Assembly: GCA_964533945.1 (NCBI GenBank)
Contig: CAZHPA010000009.1
Location: 1 to 53,517 of the forward strand
Length of the DNA: 53,517 bases
Source: CAZHPA01 sp964533945
Lineage (GTDB): Bacteria; Bacillota; Clostridia; Lachnospirales; WRBF01
Direction of reading: 5' to 3'
A program made the position numbers and the translations under genes. Position 1 is the first letter of the stretch. The number at the start of each line of letters is the position of its first letter. A model generated the notes under the pieces. That model saw only the letters and a program-made list of their open reading frames with translations, searched no databases and was not told where the DNA came from. Shown here in pieces: positions 26,589 through 33,416 of the stretch.

Positions 26589-27632
26589 TTATTTTGGTAT
26601 TACTAATACTTGTCCTGCTGTTAAATTATCTGATTTTAAGTTGTTTGCATCTTTTATTTTTTGGTATCCGTTTGTTGTTCCGTAAAATTTGGAAGAAATT
26701 CTGGATAAACTATCGCCGCTTTTAACGGTGTATGTAGTTTCTCCGCCTTCGTTTTGGTCTCCTGCTTCACTTGGATTACTTGGTGGTGCTTCGGTACTGT
26801 CTTCTACGTAATTAGTTTGTCCGCTGCCTAATTTTTGTTGAATTTCTTCTAATTGCAATGTAAGTCCTTCAACAGTTGAGCGCAATTGGGCGCTTTCTTC
26901 TCTCATAGCTTTAATTGTTTCGGCGCTAAGCCCGCCTTCTTCTGCAGTCTTTTCGAATTGTTGTAAAAATTCTAAATTCGAATTAACTTTAAAAACAACT
27001 GCAGCCAAAACCATTAAAATAAGAACAAAAGCTAAAGAAACTGCAGTTTTAAATAAAAACAAATTTGGTTCTGCGCCTTTAGGTTCGCTTTGTCTTCTAG
27101 GCTCGCTGGCTTTAGGGTGCTTTTCATATTTTTCGGGTTTTTCAACTGCTCTAATTTCAGGCTTTGGTTTTCGCTTTGCATAAAATTCGGCAGAAGGATT
27201 AGGAGCGGCTTTTCTTTCTCTGTTTACAGGTTTTTGCCTGCTGTAAATAGACATATCATGGTCTAAATCGTCCATAAGTTGTCTTTCGCTTTCTGCTGCT
27301 TCTTGCTCGTCGACGTAGTCGTCGTATTGTTCATCATCTTCTTCATAATAAGCGCTGGCTAATTGTTTTTTTGGTTTTTCAATATCCAGATCTAGGCTAA
27401 TGAATTTTTTAGAAGGAGGGATTCTTTCCATATCCCTTTCTCTTTCTCTTAAAGGTTTTTTAATAATATCTCCGGAAGAAACATAACCCCCGGCAACTTT
27501 TCCCATTGTATCATCATCTAAGCCATGCCCTGCACCAAACAATTTGCCAACAGCTTTTCTAGACATATCTTCATTGTAATAATCTAAATTTTCTAAAGAT
27601 TTATTACCATTATCGCCATTGTCTGGCTTCAC
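26589..27632 (-). CDS. Membrane-anchored LysM-domain protein
   Basis: No named family was recognised. The first 185 residues or so are charged and probably disordered. One membrane helix (FKTAVSLAFVLILMVLAAVV, about 195-216) is followed by a coiled-coil stretch and a Ser/Pro/Gly/Asn linker. A single C-terminal LysM domain (TYTVKSGDSLSRISSKFYG to GQVLVIPK) ends the protein. LysM binds peptidoglycan, so the C-terminus probably faces the wall. The start is the GTG at 27632, with GGGAGG 8 nt upstream; an in-frame GTG at 27641 touches that site. rho follows 80 bp downstream. Confidence 0.85.
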   Translation of the reverse strand: MKPDNGDNGNKSLENLDYYNEDMSRKAVGKLFGAGHGLDDDTMGKVAGGYVSSGDIIKKPLRERERDMERIPPSKKFISLDLDIEKPKKQLASAYYEEDDEQYDDYVDEQEAAESERQLMDDLDHDMSIYSRQKPVNRERKAAPNPSAEFYAKRKPKPEIRAVEKPEKYEKHPKASEPRRQSEPKGAEPNLFLFKTAVSLAFVLILMVLAAVVFKVNSNLEFLQQFEKTAEEGGLSAETIKAMREESAQLRSTVEGLTLQLEEIQQKLGSGQTNYVEDSTEAPPSNPSEAGDQNEGGETTYTVKSGDSLSRISSKFYGTTNGYQKIKDANNLKSDNLTAGQVLVIPK

Positions 27633-27669
27633 TGTCGACACCTCCCAAAAATAGAAATATTTTTATATT

Positions 27670-27698
27670 ATTTTAAAGCTAAAAGTTCATTGTGTCAA
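27670..27698 (-). promoter_or_regulatory. Promoter of the LysM gene
   Basis: On the minus strand TTGACA, 17-nt spacer, TAAAAT, about 38 bp before the GTG start. It is divergent from the mecA promoter 27 bp away. Confidence 0.75.
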
Positions 27699-27724
27699 GT
27701 AGTGCAAAATACAACATTCTCCTC

Positions 27725-27753
27725 TTTACATTAACTTGTTTTTTATTTATACT
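27725..27753 (+). promoter_or_regulatory. Promoter of mecA
   Basis: TTTACA, 17-nt spacer, TATACT, then an AT-rich start region. The AAAGGAGAG ribosome site follows at about 27778. Confidence 0.7.
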
Positions 27754-27816
27754 ATATATTATAACCGTTTGGGATTGAAAGGAGAGAAGGGCATTAAATT
27801 TCCTTGCCTGAATTTT

Positions 27817-28440
27817 ATGAAAATTGAAAAAATTAGCGAATCACAAGTTAAATTCACTTTAACCAAAAAAGACCTTGTAAGCCATAATATTAAGCTTTCA
27901 GAACTTGCATATGGTTCTGAAAGAACGCAAGAGCTTTTTCGCGAAATGTTAGACCAAGCTTTTCGTGAATGTGGGTTTGAAGCTGAAAATGTGCCGTTGA
28001 TGATAGAAGCAATACCTATTACTTCAGATAGTATTATATTAATTGTAACAAAAGTTACAAACCCTCAAGTAGTTGAAGAAAAATTAGCTCCGCCTAAGCC
28101 AAGTTCAAGAAAAAAGAAAAAAACAAGCGAATCAGATAAAAAAGCAAGTAAAAATGTTTCTGTTTTTTCGTTCGATGATTTAGAAAGTGTAACTGCTGTT
28201 TCTTTAAGGTTATATTTAACTTTTAATGGAACGAATGCGCTATTTAAAAATGACTCTAAATACTTTTTATTTTTGCAAAACGACTCCCCCTATGATAATG
28301 TTTCAATGGAACATATTAATTCAATTTTAGGAGAATATGGGCAAAAGCACAATTCAAACGTAATGTCTATGTACTTTTTGGCAGAACACGGGGAAGTTAT
28401 TATTAAAAAAGAGGCAATTCAAGTTTTGGCAAACATCTAA
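27817..28440 (+). CDS. mecA: MecA-like adaptor protein of the ClpC protease
   Basis: MecA proteins deliver substrates to ClpC-ClpP and regulate competence or stress responses. The family opening MKIEKISESQVKFTLTKKDL starts at the ATG at 27817. The N-terminal substrate-binding domain has LFREMLDQAFRECGF, a Lys/Ser-rich linker lies near residues 88-115, and the C-terminal domain FSFDDLESV contacts ClpC. It has 207 residues. The best ribosome site (AAAGGAGAG) is about 30 nt before this ATG and is better spaced for an in-frame ATT at 27793, so an eight-residue extension is possible. The frame runs further upstream without a better start. Confidence 0.88.
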   Translation: MKIEKISESQVKFTLTKKDLVSHNIKLSELAYGSERTQELFREMLDQAFRECGFEAENVPLMIEAIPITSDSIILIVTKVTNPQVVEEKLAPPKPSSRKKKKTSESDKKASKNVSVFSFDDLESVTAVSLRLYLTFNGTNALFKNDSKYFLFLQNDSPYDNVSMEHINSILGEYGQKHNSNVMSMYFLAEHGEVIIKKEAIQVLANI

Positions 28441-28652
28441 TACAATTAAAATTAAGGAGGGATTAACTGTTAATACAAGTATAGTAAATTTAAGAAAAAG
28501 TAGCCTAAATTTCTATAAAACAAGGAGGATAATCTGTTACTGAAAATATTTACAATACTTTGTATTGACTTTTATTTTGCTAATTATTACAATAATTATT
28601 AGGCAAAAACCAAGCCTTAAAAAATGTTTTATCAACAGCTTGTTCTGTTGAC
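28441..28652 (+). other. Intergenic DNA with duplicated ribosome-site motif and possible tnpB relic
   Basis: AAGGAGGG-ATTAACTGTTA (28454) and AAGGAGG-ATAATCTGTTA (28524) are two copies of a Shine-Dalgarno plus CTGTTA, each leading only into short frames. Small hairpins TAATTATT/AATAATTA and CAACAG/CTGTTG follow. Bases 28602-28650 can be read as KNQALKNVLSTACSVD, loosely like a TnpB C-terminus, and CTTAAAAAATG matches the tnpB 3' end. This is consistent with a relic leading into the omegaRNA block. Confidence 0.3.
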
Positions 28653-28772
28653 TACCGTGGGCTACATGGGAAGTTACGCTTGTGGACTGCCGATTATTAT
28701 AACTCCTAGCGAAGCTAGGAGTAGTAATTTTAAAAACGTTATTAGGTTAGCCGAAAACGGGCAGGTTGAAAC
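28653..28772 (+). ncRNA. Stand-alone omegaRNA-like block (IS605/TnpB right end without tnpB)
   Basis: This 120-nt block aligns by eye with the reverse complement of 45879-45997, the right end of the TnpB element, at roughly 85% identity with one single-base indel. The final 50 bases or so are identical except for that indel. Shared structure includes ACTCCTAGC/GCTAGGAG, whose loop is GAA here and TTT in the other copy, a GCCG-AAAA-CGG(G)C hairpin, and a possible long-range GGCTA/TAGCC pairing between the ends. Similarity stops after GTTGAAAC, where a guide would begin. No transposase gene is nearby. Confidence 0.7.
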
Positions 28773-28808
28773 AAGAATTTTCTGGATGTAGAATTTTCTA
28801 CGTTTTCA

Positions 28809-28840
28809 GTAGCAGAAGCTTTTAATAAATTAAGCTGCTA
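28809..28840 (+). other. Hairpin immediately before the pseudouridine synthase start
   Basis: TAGCAG...CTT pairs with AAG-CTGCTA (nine pairs with an AAG bulge), ending about five bases before the ATG at 28844. No AGGAGG is present, so the hairpin occupies the place of the ribosome site. Confidence 0.45.
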
Positions 28841-28843
28841 AAA

Positions 28844-29821
28844 ATGAAACAACTAACAATTTGCAACATAGAACAAAACCAAAGACTTGACAAATTTCTT
28901 CTAAAATATTTAAACAAAGCTCCAAAAAGCTTTGTGTATAAAATGCTTAGAAAGAAAAATATTGTTTTAAACGATAAAAAAGCTTTAGGAAGCGAAATAA
29001 TTTTAGAAGGCGATAAAATTAAGCTTTTTTTTTCAGATGAAACTATAAATAATTTTTGTAGCTATTCTAAAATTAGCCAACAAAGCACCAAACAAAACAC
29101 TGAACAAAGCAAAAGCAGCCTTAACATTGTTTATGAAGACGAAAATATTTTAATTTGCAACAAACCATCGGGTGTTTTGTCACAACCCGAAAAATCTAAC
29201 GACAATTCAAGCTTGGCAACGCAAATTTTTAACTATCTTGGAAGGGGCGGAAATTGCTTCACCCCTTCTATATGCAACCGCCTTGATAGAAATACAAGCG
29301 GGCTTGTTGTTTGTGGCAAAAATTTAATATCAACTCAATGCATATGCAAAGCTTTTCACGATAGACTTGTTGATAAATATTATTTGACTGTAGTTAGCGG
29401 TAAAATATACGAAAAAGGCGTTATAAAAGCCTTCCATTTAAAAGATAAAAGCACAAATACAGTTAAAATTTTGAAAAGCTATGTTGAAGGCGCAAATGAA
29501 ATAATAACAGAATACGAACCAATAAGCTTTACCGAAAATTTTACGTTGCTTAAAGTTAAATTAATTACAGGCAAAACCCATCAAATTAGGGCGCATTTAA
29601 AAAGCATTAATCATTGCATTGTCGGAGATACAAAATATGGAAGTAATGCCATTAATGAAACTTTGCGTAAAAAAGCTAATTTAAAAAGTCAATTGCTTCA
29701 TGCGTATAAGTTAACATTTAACGGCTTGCCTTCTCCTCTTTCATATTTAAATGGGCTAGAATTTTGCTGCGAAGTTCCAAAAATATTTAAAAAATGCTCC
29801 GAAATGCTTTTGCTAGAATAA
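28844..29821 (+). CDS. RluA-family RNA pseudouridine synthase
   Basis: RluA-family enzymes isomerise specific uridines in rRNA or tRNA. An N-terminal S4 RNA-binding domain (QRLDKFLLKYLNKAPKSFVYKMLR, about 13-60) precedes the catalytic domain. NRLDRNTSGLVV contains the catalytic Asp148, and GKTHQIRAHLKSINHCIVGD lies near residue 246. The 325 residues are typical of RluC/RluD. The exact target uridine cannot be assigned. The ATG lacks a ribosome site, and a hairpin directly precedes it. It is the first of four plus-strand genes (synthase, queG, recU, lipoprotein). Confidence 0.9.
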   Translation: MKQLTICNIEQNQRLDKFLLKYLNKAPKSFVYKMLRKKNIVLNDKKALGSEIILEGDKIKLFFSDETINNFCSYSKISQQSTKQNTEQSKSSLNIVYEDENILICNKPSGVLSQPEKSNDNSSLATQIFNYLGRGGNCFTPSICNRLDRNTSGLVVCGKNLISTQCICKAFHDRLVDKYYLTVVSGKIYEKGVIKAFHLKDKSTNTVKILKSYVEGANEIITEYEPISFTENFTLLKVKLITGKTHQIRAHLKSINHCIVGDTKYGSNAINETLRKKANLKSQLLHAYKLTFNGLPSPLSYLNGLEFCCEVPKIFKKCSEMLLLE

Positions 29822-29838
29822 GTTAGGGGAGAAATAAT

Positions 29839-30753
29839 ACGGGTAATTTACTAAAACAATTTGCAGAAAAAAACAATGTTTTAATAGGCGTTTGCAGTGC
29901 AGAGCCTTTAAATTATTTAGTTCCTATTTTAGCTAAAAACAATACTCCATTTGTTTCAAGCAACATTGAAACAAGAATTAACCCTAAAGCTACGCTTCCT
30001 TCTGCAAAAAGCGTTGTTGTTGTTTTGCTTCCATATTTCAAAACAATTTGTTTTGAAAAAGATAATGAATTAAGAGGCAACATTTCATTAAGTGCTATCG
30101 GCACAGATTACCATGTTCAGCTTAAAGCAATTTTAGAAAGCTTAACAAAAACAATTTGCAGCAACTATAAACAAGCAGAAGCTAAATTTTTTGTAGATAA
30201 TGGGCCGCTTGTTGAGAGAGAACTGGCTGTTAAAGCAGGGTTAGGATTTGCGGGTAAAAACCGCAATGTAATAACCCAAGCTTTTGGCTCGTTCTTTTTT
30301 ATTGGTTACATATTAACAAATGCAGTTTTGCCTTATAGCAGCAACAAAAATTTAGGTCTTTCATGCGGCAACTGCAATTTATGCATTAAAGCTTGCCCCG
30401 GCAATGCGCTGTGCGAACAAGCTTTTAACGTTGAAAGATGCGCTTCATACTTAACTCAAAAAAAGGGCGAACTAACAGATGAGCAAAAGCGAATTATGGG
30501 AAATAAAATTTACGGCTGCGATATTTGCCAAATTGTATGCCCTTTTAACAAAGCTGTTATTAAAAACTGCAAGCATACAACTATAGAAATTACAGATATA
30601 GAACAAGCTAACCCTTTGCTTTGTAATATTAAAAACATGACAAACAAGCAATTTAAAGAAAGGTTTTCAAATACGGCTCTTTTTTGGCGTGGTGCTTCTG
30701 TTATAAGGCGCAATGCACAAATTGCAATTGAAAACTTAACCAATCAAAACTAA
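29839..30753 (+). CDS. queG: QueG-like epoxyqueuosine reductase (start codon uncertain)
   Basis: QueG reduces epoxyqueuosine to queuosine in tRNA using cobalamin and two [4Fe-4S] clusters. Visible are RINPKATLPSAKSVVVVLLPYF near the N-terminus, DNGPLVERELAVKAGLGFAGKN with the catalytic-region Asp, and two cluster motifs, CGNCNLCIKACPG and CDICQIVCPF. The frame is open from 29827, right after the previous gene. It contains no ATG, GTG or TTG until TTG at 30025, which would remove about 60 conserved residues. I place the start at the ACG at 29839, seven bases after AGGGGAG; this is an inference. About 304 residues result. Confidence 0.8.
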   Translation, partial: TGNLLKQFAEKNNVLIGVCSAEPLNYLVPILAKNNTPFVSSNIETRINPKATLPSAKSVVVVLLPYFKTICFEKDNELRGNISLSAIGTDYHVQLKAILESLTKTICSNYKQAEAKFFVDNGPLVERELAVKAGLGFAGKNRNVITQAFGSFFFIGYILTNAVLPYSSNKNLGLSCGNCNLCIKACPGNALCEQAFNVERCASYLTQKKGELTDEQKRIMGNKIYGCDICQIVCPFNKAVIKNCKHTTIEITDIEQANPLLCNIKNMTNKQFKERFSNTALFWRGASVIRRNAQIAIENLTNQN

Positions 30754-30793
30754 TAAAAGTATAAAGTTTCTATAAATAGGAGATAATACCAAT

Positions 30794-31327
30794 ATGGCAT
30801 ACTTTAATTCAAGAGGATTAAGAGGCAATGATTTTGAACAAATGATAAATTATACAAATGACATATACAGAGAAAAACAACTTGCCTTAATTCAAAAAAT
30901 TCCAACATCAATTACACCAATTGAGCTAGACAACGAAACAAGAACAATTTCTTTGGCGTATTTTGAAAAGAAAAGCACGGTTGACTACATCGGTGTTGTT
31001 CAAGGCATACCTATTTGCTTTGATGCAAAAGAAACAGCACAAAAAAATTTGCCGCTTAAAAATATACACGAACATCAAATTAAGTTTATGCAAGATTTTC
31101 AAAACCAGAAAGGAATTGCTTTTTTACTTGTTAGATTTTTGTTTAACAAAGAAATATTTTTCTTGCCTTTTAATACGTTAAATGAATTTTGGAACAATTC
31201 TAAGGAAGACGGCAGAAAATCAATTCCATATAACAGCTTTGACAAAAAGCTTTTAATTCCTAAATTAAGCCAAAATGAATATTTTGTACATTATTTGGAA
31301 GTTATTAATTTAGTGCTGAAGGAGTAA
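30794..31327 (+). CDS. recU: RecU-type Holliday junction resolvase
   Basis: RecU cleaves four-way junctions during recombination and replaces RuvC in many Firmicutes. The 177-residue protein opens YFNSRGLRGNDFEQMINYTN. It has the nuclease core STVDYIG (Asp64), CFDAKET (Asp77, Lys79) and the downstream IHEHQIKFMQDFQNQKGIAFLLVRF. AGGAGATA precedes the ATG. In Bacillus recU is next to ponA; here a GH26-like lipoprotein follows after 5 bp. Confidence 0.93.
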   Translation: MAYFNSRGLRGNDFEQMINYTNDIYREKQLALIQKIPTSITPIELDNETRTISLAYFEKKSTVDYIGVVQGIPICFDAKETAQKNLPLKNIHEHQIKFMQDFQNQKGIAFLLVRFLFNKEIFFLPFNTLNEFWNNSKEDGRKSIPYNSFDKKLLIPKLSQNEYFVHYLEVINLVLKE

Positions 31328-31332
31328 TTAAA

Positions 31333-32652
31333 ATGAAAGTAGCCATCATAGCGCTTATGTTCACATTAATAATCTTACAAGCAGGTTGTGAGCAAACTAA
31401 TAAAAAAACCACTGCTCAAAAAGAAGCTCAACCTGTTGTTTCCGTTTCGCCCAGTTTGCCTAAAAAGAAAATTGTAACGGGAGAACGTTTTAACGTGTAT
31501 ATTGAACAAAGCAACTATAAGCTTTCAATGTATGAACCTAAAGAGGGTTGTTATTTGGGTGCATTCATTTTAAATGACAAGCGCATTGACGGTGATATAA
31601 AACAATTTGAAACTTTAACTGAAAAAAGCCATGCCTTTTACACATACAACTACACGTTAGGCGACCAATTCCCGCTGAATTGGGTTTTAACGTGCATTTC
31701 TCAAACAAAAACGCCATTTGTTGTAGTACAACCCCAACTTCCCGTTCCAAATTCAGAAGAAGCCCTCAACTTAACAATCGACAAACAGCTTTTAGAACAA
31801 ACAGCTAAAGCGTTTGGCAATTTCAATATTCCAATGTTCATTAAATTTTGCCCTGTTGATACTTCGTATAAACCAAGCGAATATATAGCTTTTTATAAAG
31901 CGGCTAGAACAGCATTTAGAAAATATGCTCCAAAATGCGCCTTTGTTTGGAGCGTTTCTTCAGAAGATGCTTTTAACTGCACCGACTACTATCCAAGTGA
32001 TAGTTCAGTTGATTGGGTTGCTATAGATATATGCCAAAATATTGTTGAACAAAATAAGTATAATGATGATGTTTTTAAAGCTATAGAATATTTTTATTTC
32101 ACATTTCAAAAGCAAAAGCCAATTATGCTTTCAAAGCTTGCAATAAGCAATTTTAGCAGTGTTGACTATTCATATTGCACGCCTCTTGCTTCAAGCGAAA
32201 TTGAAAGAATATATACAAAAATTGCAAACGACTACCCAAGAATAAAAGCTATTAACTACTTTGATGTTAACGAAATAAACGTTTCCCAAAAAAACAAAAT
32301 TACTCAAAACTACTCCATAACAGAAAACGAAGCCATAACTTTAGCATATATAAAAGCAACATCGAATGAAAAGTTTTTAAATTCTATAGAGTCTAAATCG
32401 GAAGGTGAAAATAATTCGGAATGGATTTTGTCTCCGTTTGCCGCTTATAAAATAGACAAAGAAGTTTATGTTTCTGAATCTACAATTATTTATGATTTAG
32501 ATGTTTTGGATTGGGGTTTTGGAATGAATGAGAGAATGAACGAAAAAGTTATTAATAACAACAAATATTATACAACTGATTTTATCGATAAAAGTAAATA
32601 TTTTAAACTTAGCGTTGAACCAATTAAACGCAAAATTTTTATAAATGTATAA
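31333..32652 (+). CDS. Lipoprotein with a GH26-like (probably inactive) TIM-barrel domain
   Basis: The signal peptide ends LQAGC, giving lipidated Cys19, followed by a Thr/Ser/Pro linker. Residues about 55-330 resemble glycoside hydrolase family 26 mannanases. AFRKYAPKCAFVWSVS and DYYPSDSSVDWVAIDI are close to the family's WYPG-D-VDW-GID region. Where active enzymes have R-F-x-HE-M, this protein has KFCPVDTS (residues 171-178), and KPIMLSKLA places Lys268 where the nucleophile Glu is expected. Both catalytic Glu therefore appear lost, suggesting a binding role. The 439-residue product probably sits on the outer face of the membrane. Confidence 0.6.
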   Translation: MKVAIIALMFTLIILQAGCEQTNKKTTAQKEAQPVVSVSPSLPKKKIVTGERFNVYIEQSNYKLSMYEPKEGCYLGAFILNDKRIDGDIKQFETLTEKSHAFYTYNYTLGDQFPLNWVLTCISQTKTPFVVVQPQLPVPNSEEALNLTIDKQLLEQTAKAFGNFNIPMFIKFCPVDTSYKPSEYIAFYKAARTAFRKYAPKCAFVWSVSSEDAFNCTDYYPSDSSVDWVAIDICQNIVEQNKYNDDVFKAIEYFYFTFQKQKPIMLSKLAISNFSSVDYSYCTPLASSEIERIYTKIANDYPRIKAINYFDVNEINVSQKNKITQNYSITENEAITLAYIKATSNEKFLNSIESKSEGENNSEWILSPFAAYKIDKEVYVSESTIIYDLDVLDWGFGMNERMNEKVINNNKYYTTDFIDKSKYFKLSVEPIKRKIFINV

Positions 32653-32659
32653 AAACTTA

Positions 32660-32713
32660 ACTTCATACTTTAACATTGAACCAAATAAGCACAAAATTTT
32701 CACAAAAATGTAA
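32660..32713 (+). pseudogene. Decayed tandem copy of the lipoprotein gene's last codons
   Basis: Reading TSYFN-IEPNKHKIFTKM-stop, this repeats the true C-terminus SKYFKLSVEPIKRKIFINV-stop, 61 bp downstream and including the stop codon. The copy has several substitutions and one two-codon deletion, and has no start or ribosome site. Confidence 0.72.
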
Positions 32714-32739
32714 AAATATAAAAAACTTTTGCAAATATT

Positions 32740-32768
32740 TTGCATTATTCGACAAACTATGGTATACT
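32740..32768 (+). promoter_or_regulatory. Promoter of the CarD-like gene
   Basis: TTGCAT, 17-nt spacer, TATACT, about 100 bp before the GTG start. The leader contains a small GCAAC/GTTGC hairpin (about 32799-32814) followed by TTTATAT. Confidence 0.7.
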
Positions 32769-32866
32769 TTTGGTAAGATTTAATTATTTGATAATCGCAA
32801 CGCTAAGGTTGCTTTATATATTTCAAAAAGTACTCATAAAAAAATAAATTTAAAAGGAGGGGTTCT

Positions 32867-33349
32867 GTGTTTTGTGAGGGAGATAAGATAGTGTATCCTA
32901 TGTATGGAGCAGGTGTTATTGAGGCGCTTGAACAAAAAGAAATTGATGGGAATAATCAAATTTATTATGTTTTAAGAATACCTGTCGGCAACCTAAAAAT
33001 AATGGTTTCCGCCGGAAAAGCCGAACGCATTGGGGTTAGGCAAATTTATCGCAAAGACGAAGTTATGGAAGTAATTAAAAATATTATGCTAAGCCCTATT
33101 GAAATGCCGGATAATTGGAACGAACGCTACAAAGAAAATATGGAAAGGATTAAAACAGGGGAACTTTCTGAAGCAGCAATAGTTTTTAGAAATTTAATGC
33201 TAAGAGAAAGAAAAAAAGGTTTGTCTAGCGCCGAAAAGAAAATGCTAACAAACGCAAAACAAATTATTGTTTCAGAAATAATATTATCCCAAAATGTTGA
33301 TAAATCTAAAGCCGAAAAAATGTTGTTCGATTTTTTGCCCTGTTGTTAA
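32867..33349 (+). CDS. CarD/CdnL-like RNA polymerase-binding regulator
   Basis: CarD-type proteins bind the RNAP beta subunit with a Tudor-like domain and stabilise open complexes. The N-terminus FCEGDKIVYPMYGAGVIEAL matches that domain. The C-terminal helical region (from MEVIKNIMLSP, with NWNERYKENMERIKTG and RERKKGLSSAEKKML) is the DNA-binding part. The length is 160 residues. The GTG start is set by AGGAGGGG upstream. The stop codon lies inside the terminator hairpin. Confidence 0.9.
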   Translation: MFCEGDKIVYPMYGAGVIEALEQKEIDGNNQIYYVLRIPVGNLKIMVSAGKAERIGVRQIYRKDEVMEVIKNIMLSPIEMPDNWNERYKENMERIKTGELSEAAIVFRNLMLRERKKGLSSAEKKMLTNAKQIIVSEIILSQNVDKSKAEKMLFDFLPCC

Positions 33350-33366
33350 AACGGGGTTGTTTTTTT
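33338..33366 (+). terminator. Terminator of the CarD-like gene, enclosing its stop codon
   Basis: CCCTGTT pairs with AACGGGG (one G-T) around a loop holding the TAA stop, followed by TTGTTTTTTT. Confidence 0.8.
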
Positions 33367-33416
33367 ATTAATCAAGGGGTAAAATATAATTAAAATTAAG
33401 AAGGGAAGATATTATA

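Noticed and set aside
30025..30027. TTG at 30025 as the queG start.
   Set aside because: It removes about 60 residues including the conserved R-I-N-P-K motif; no ribosome site precedes it.
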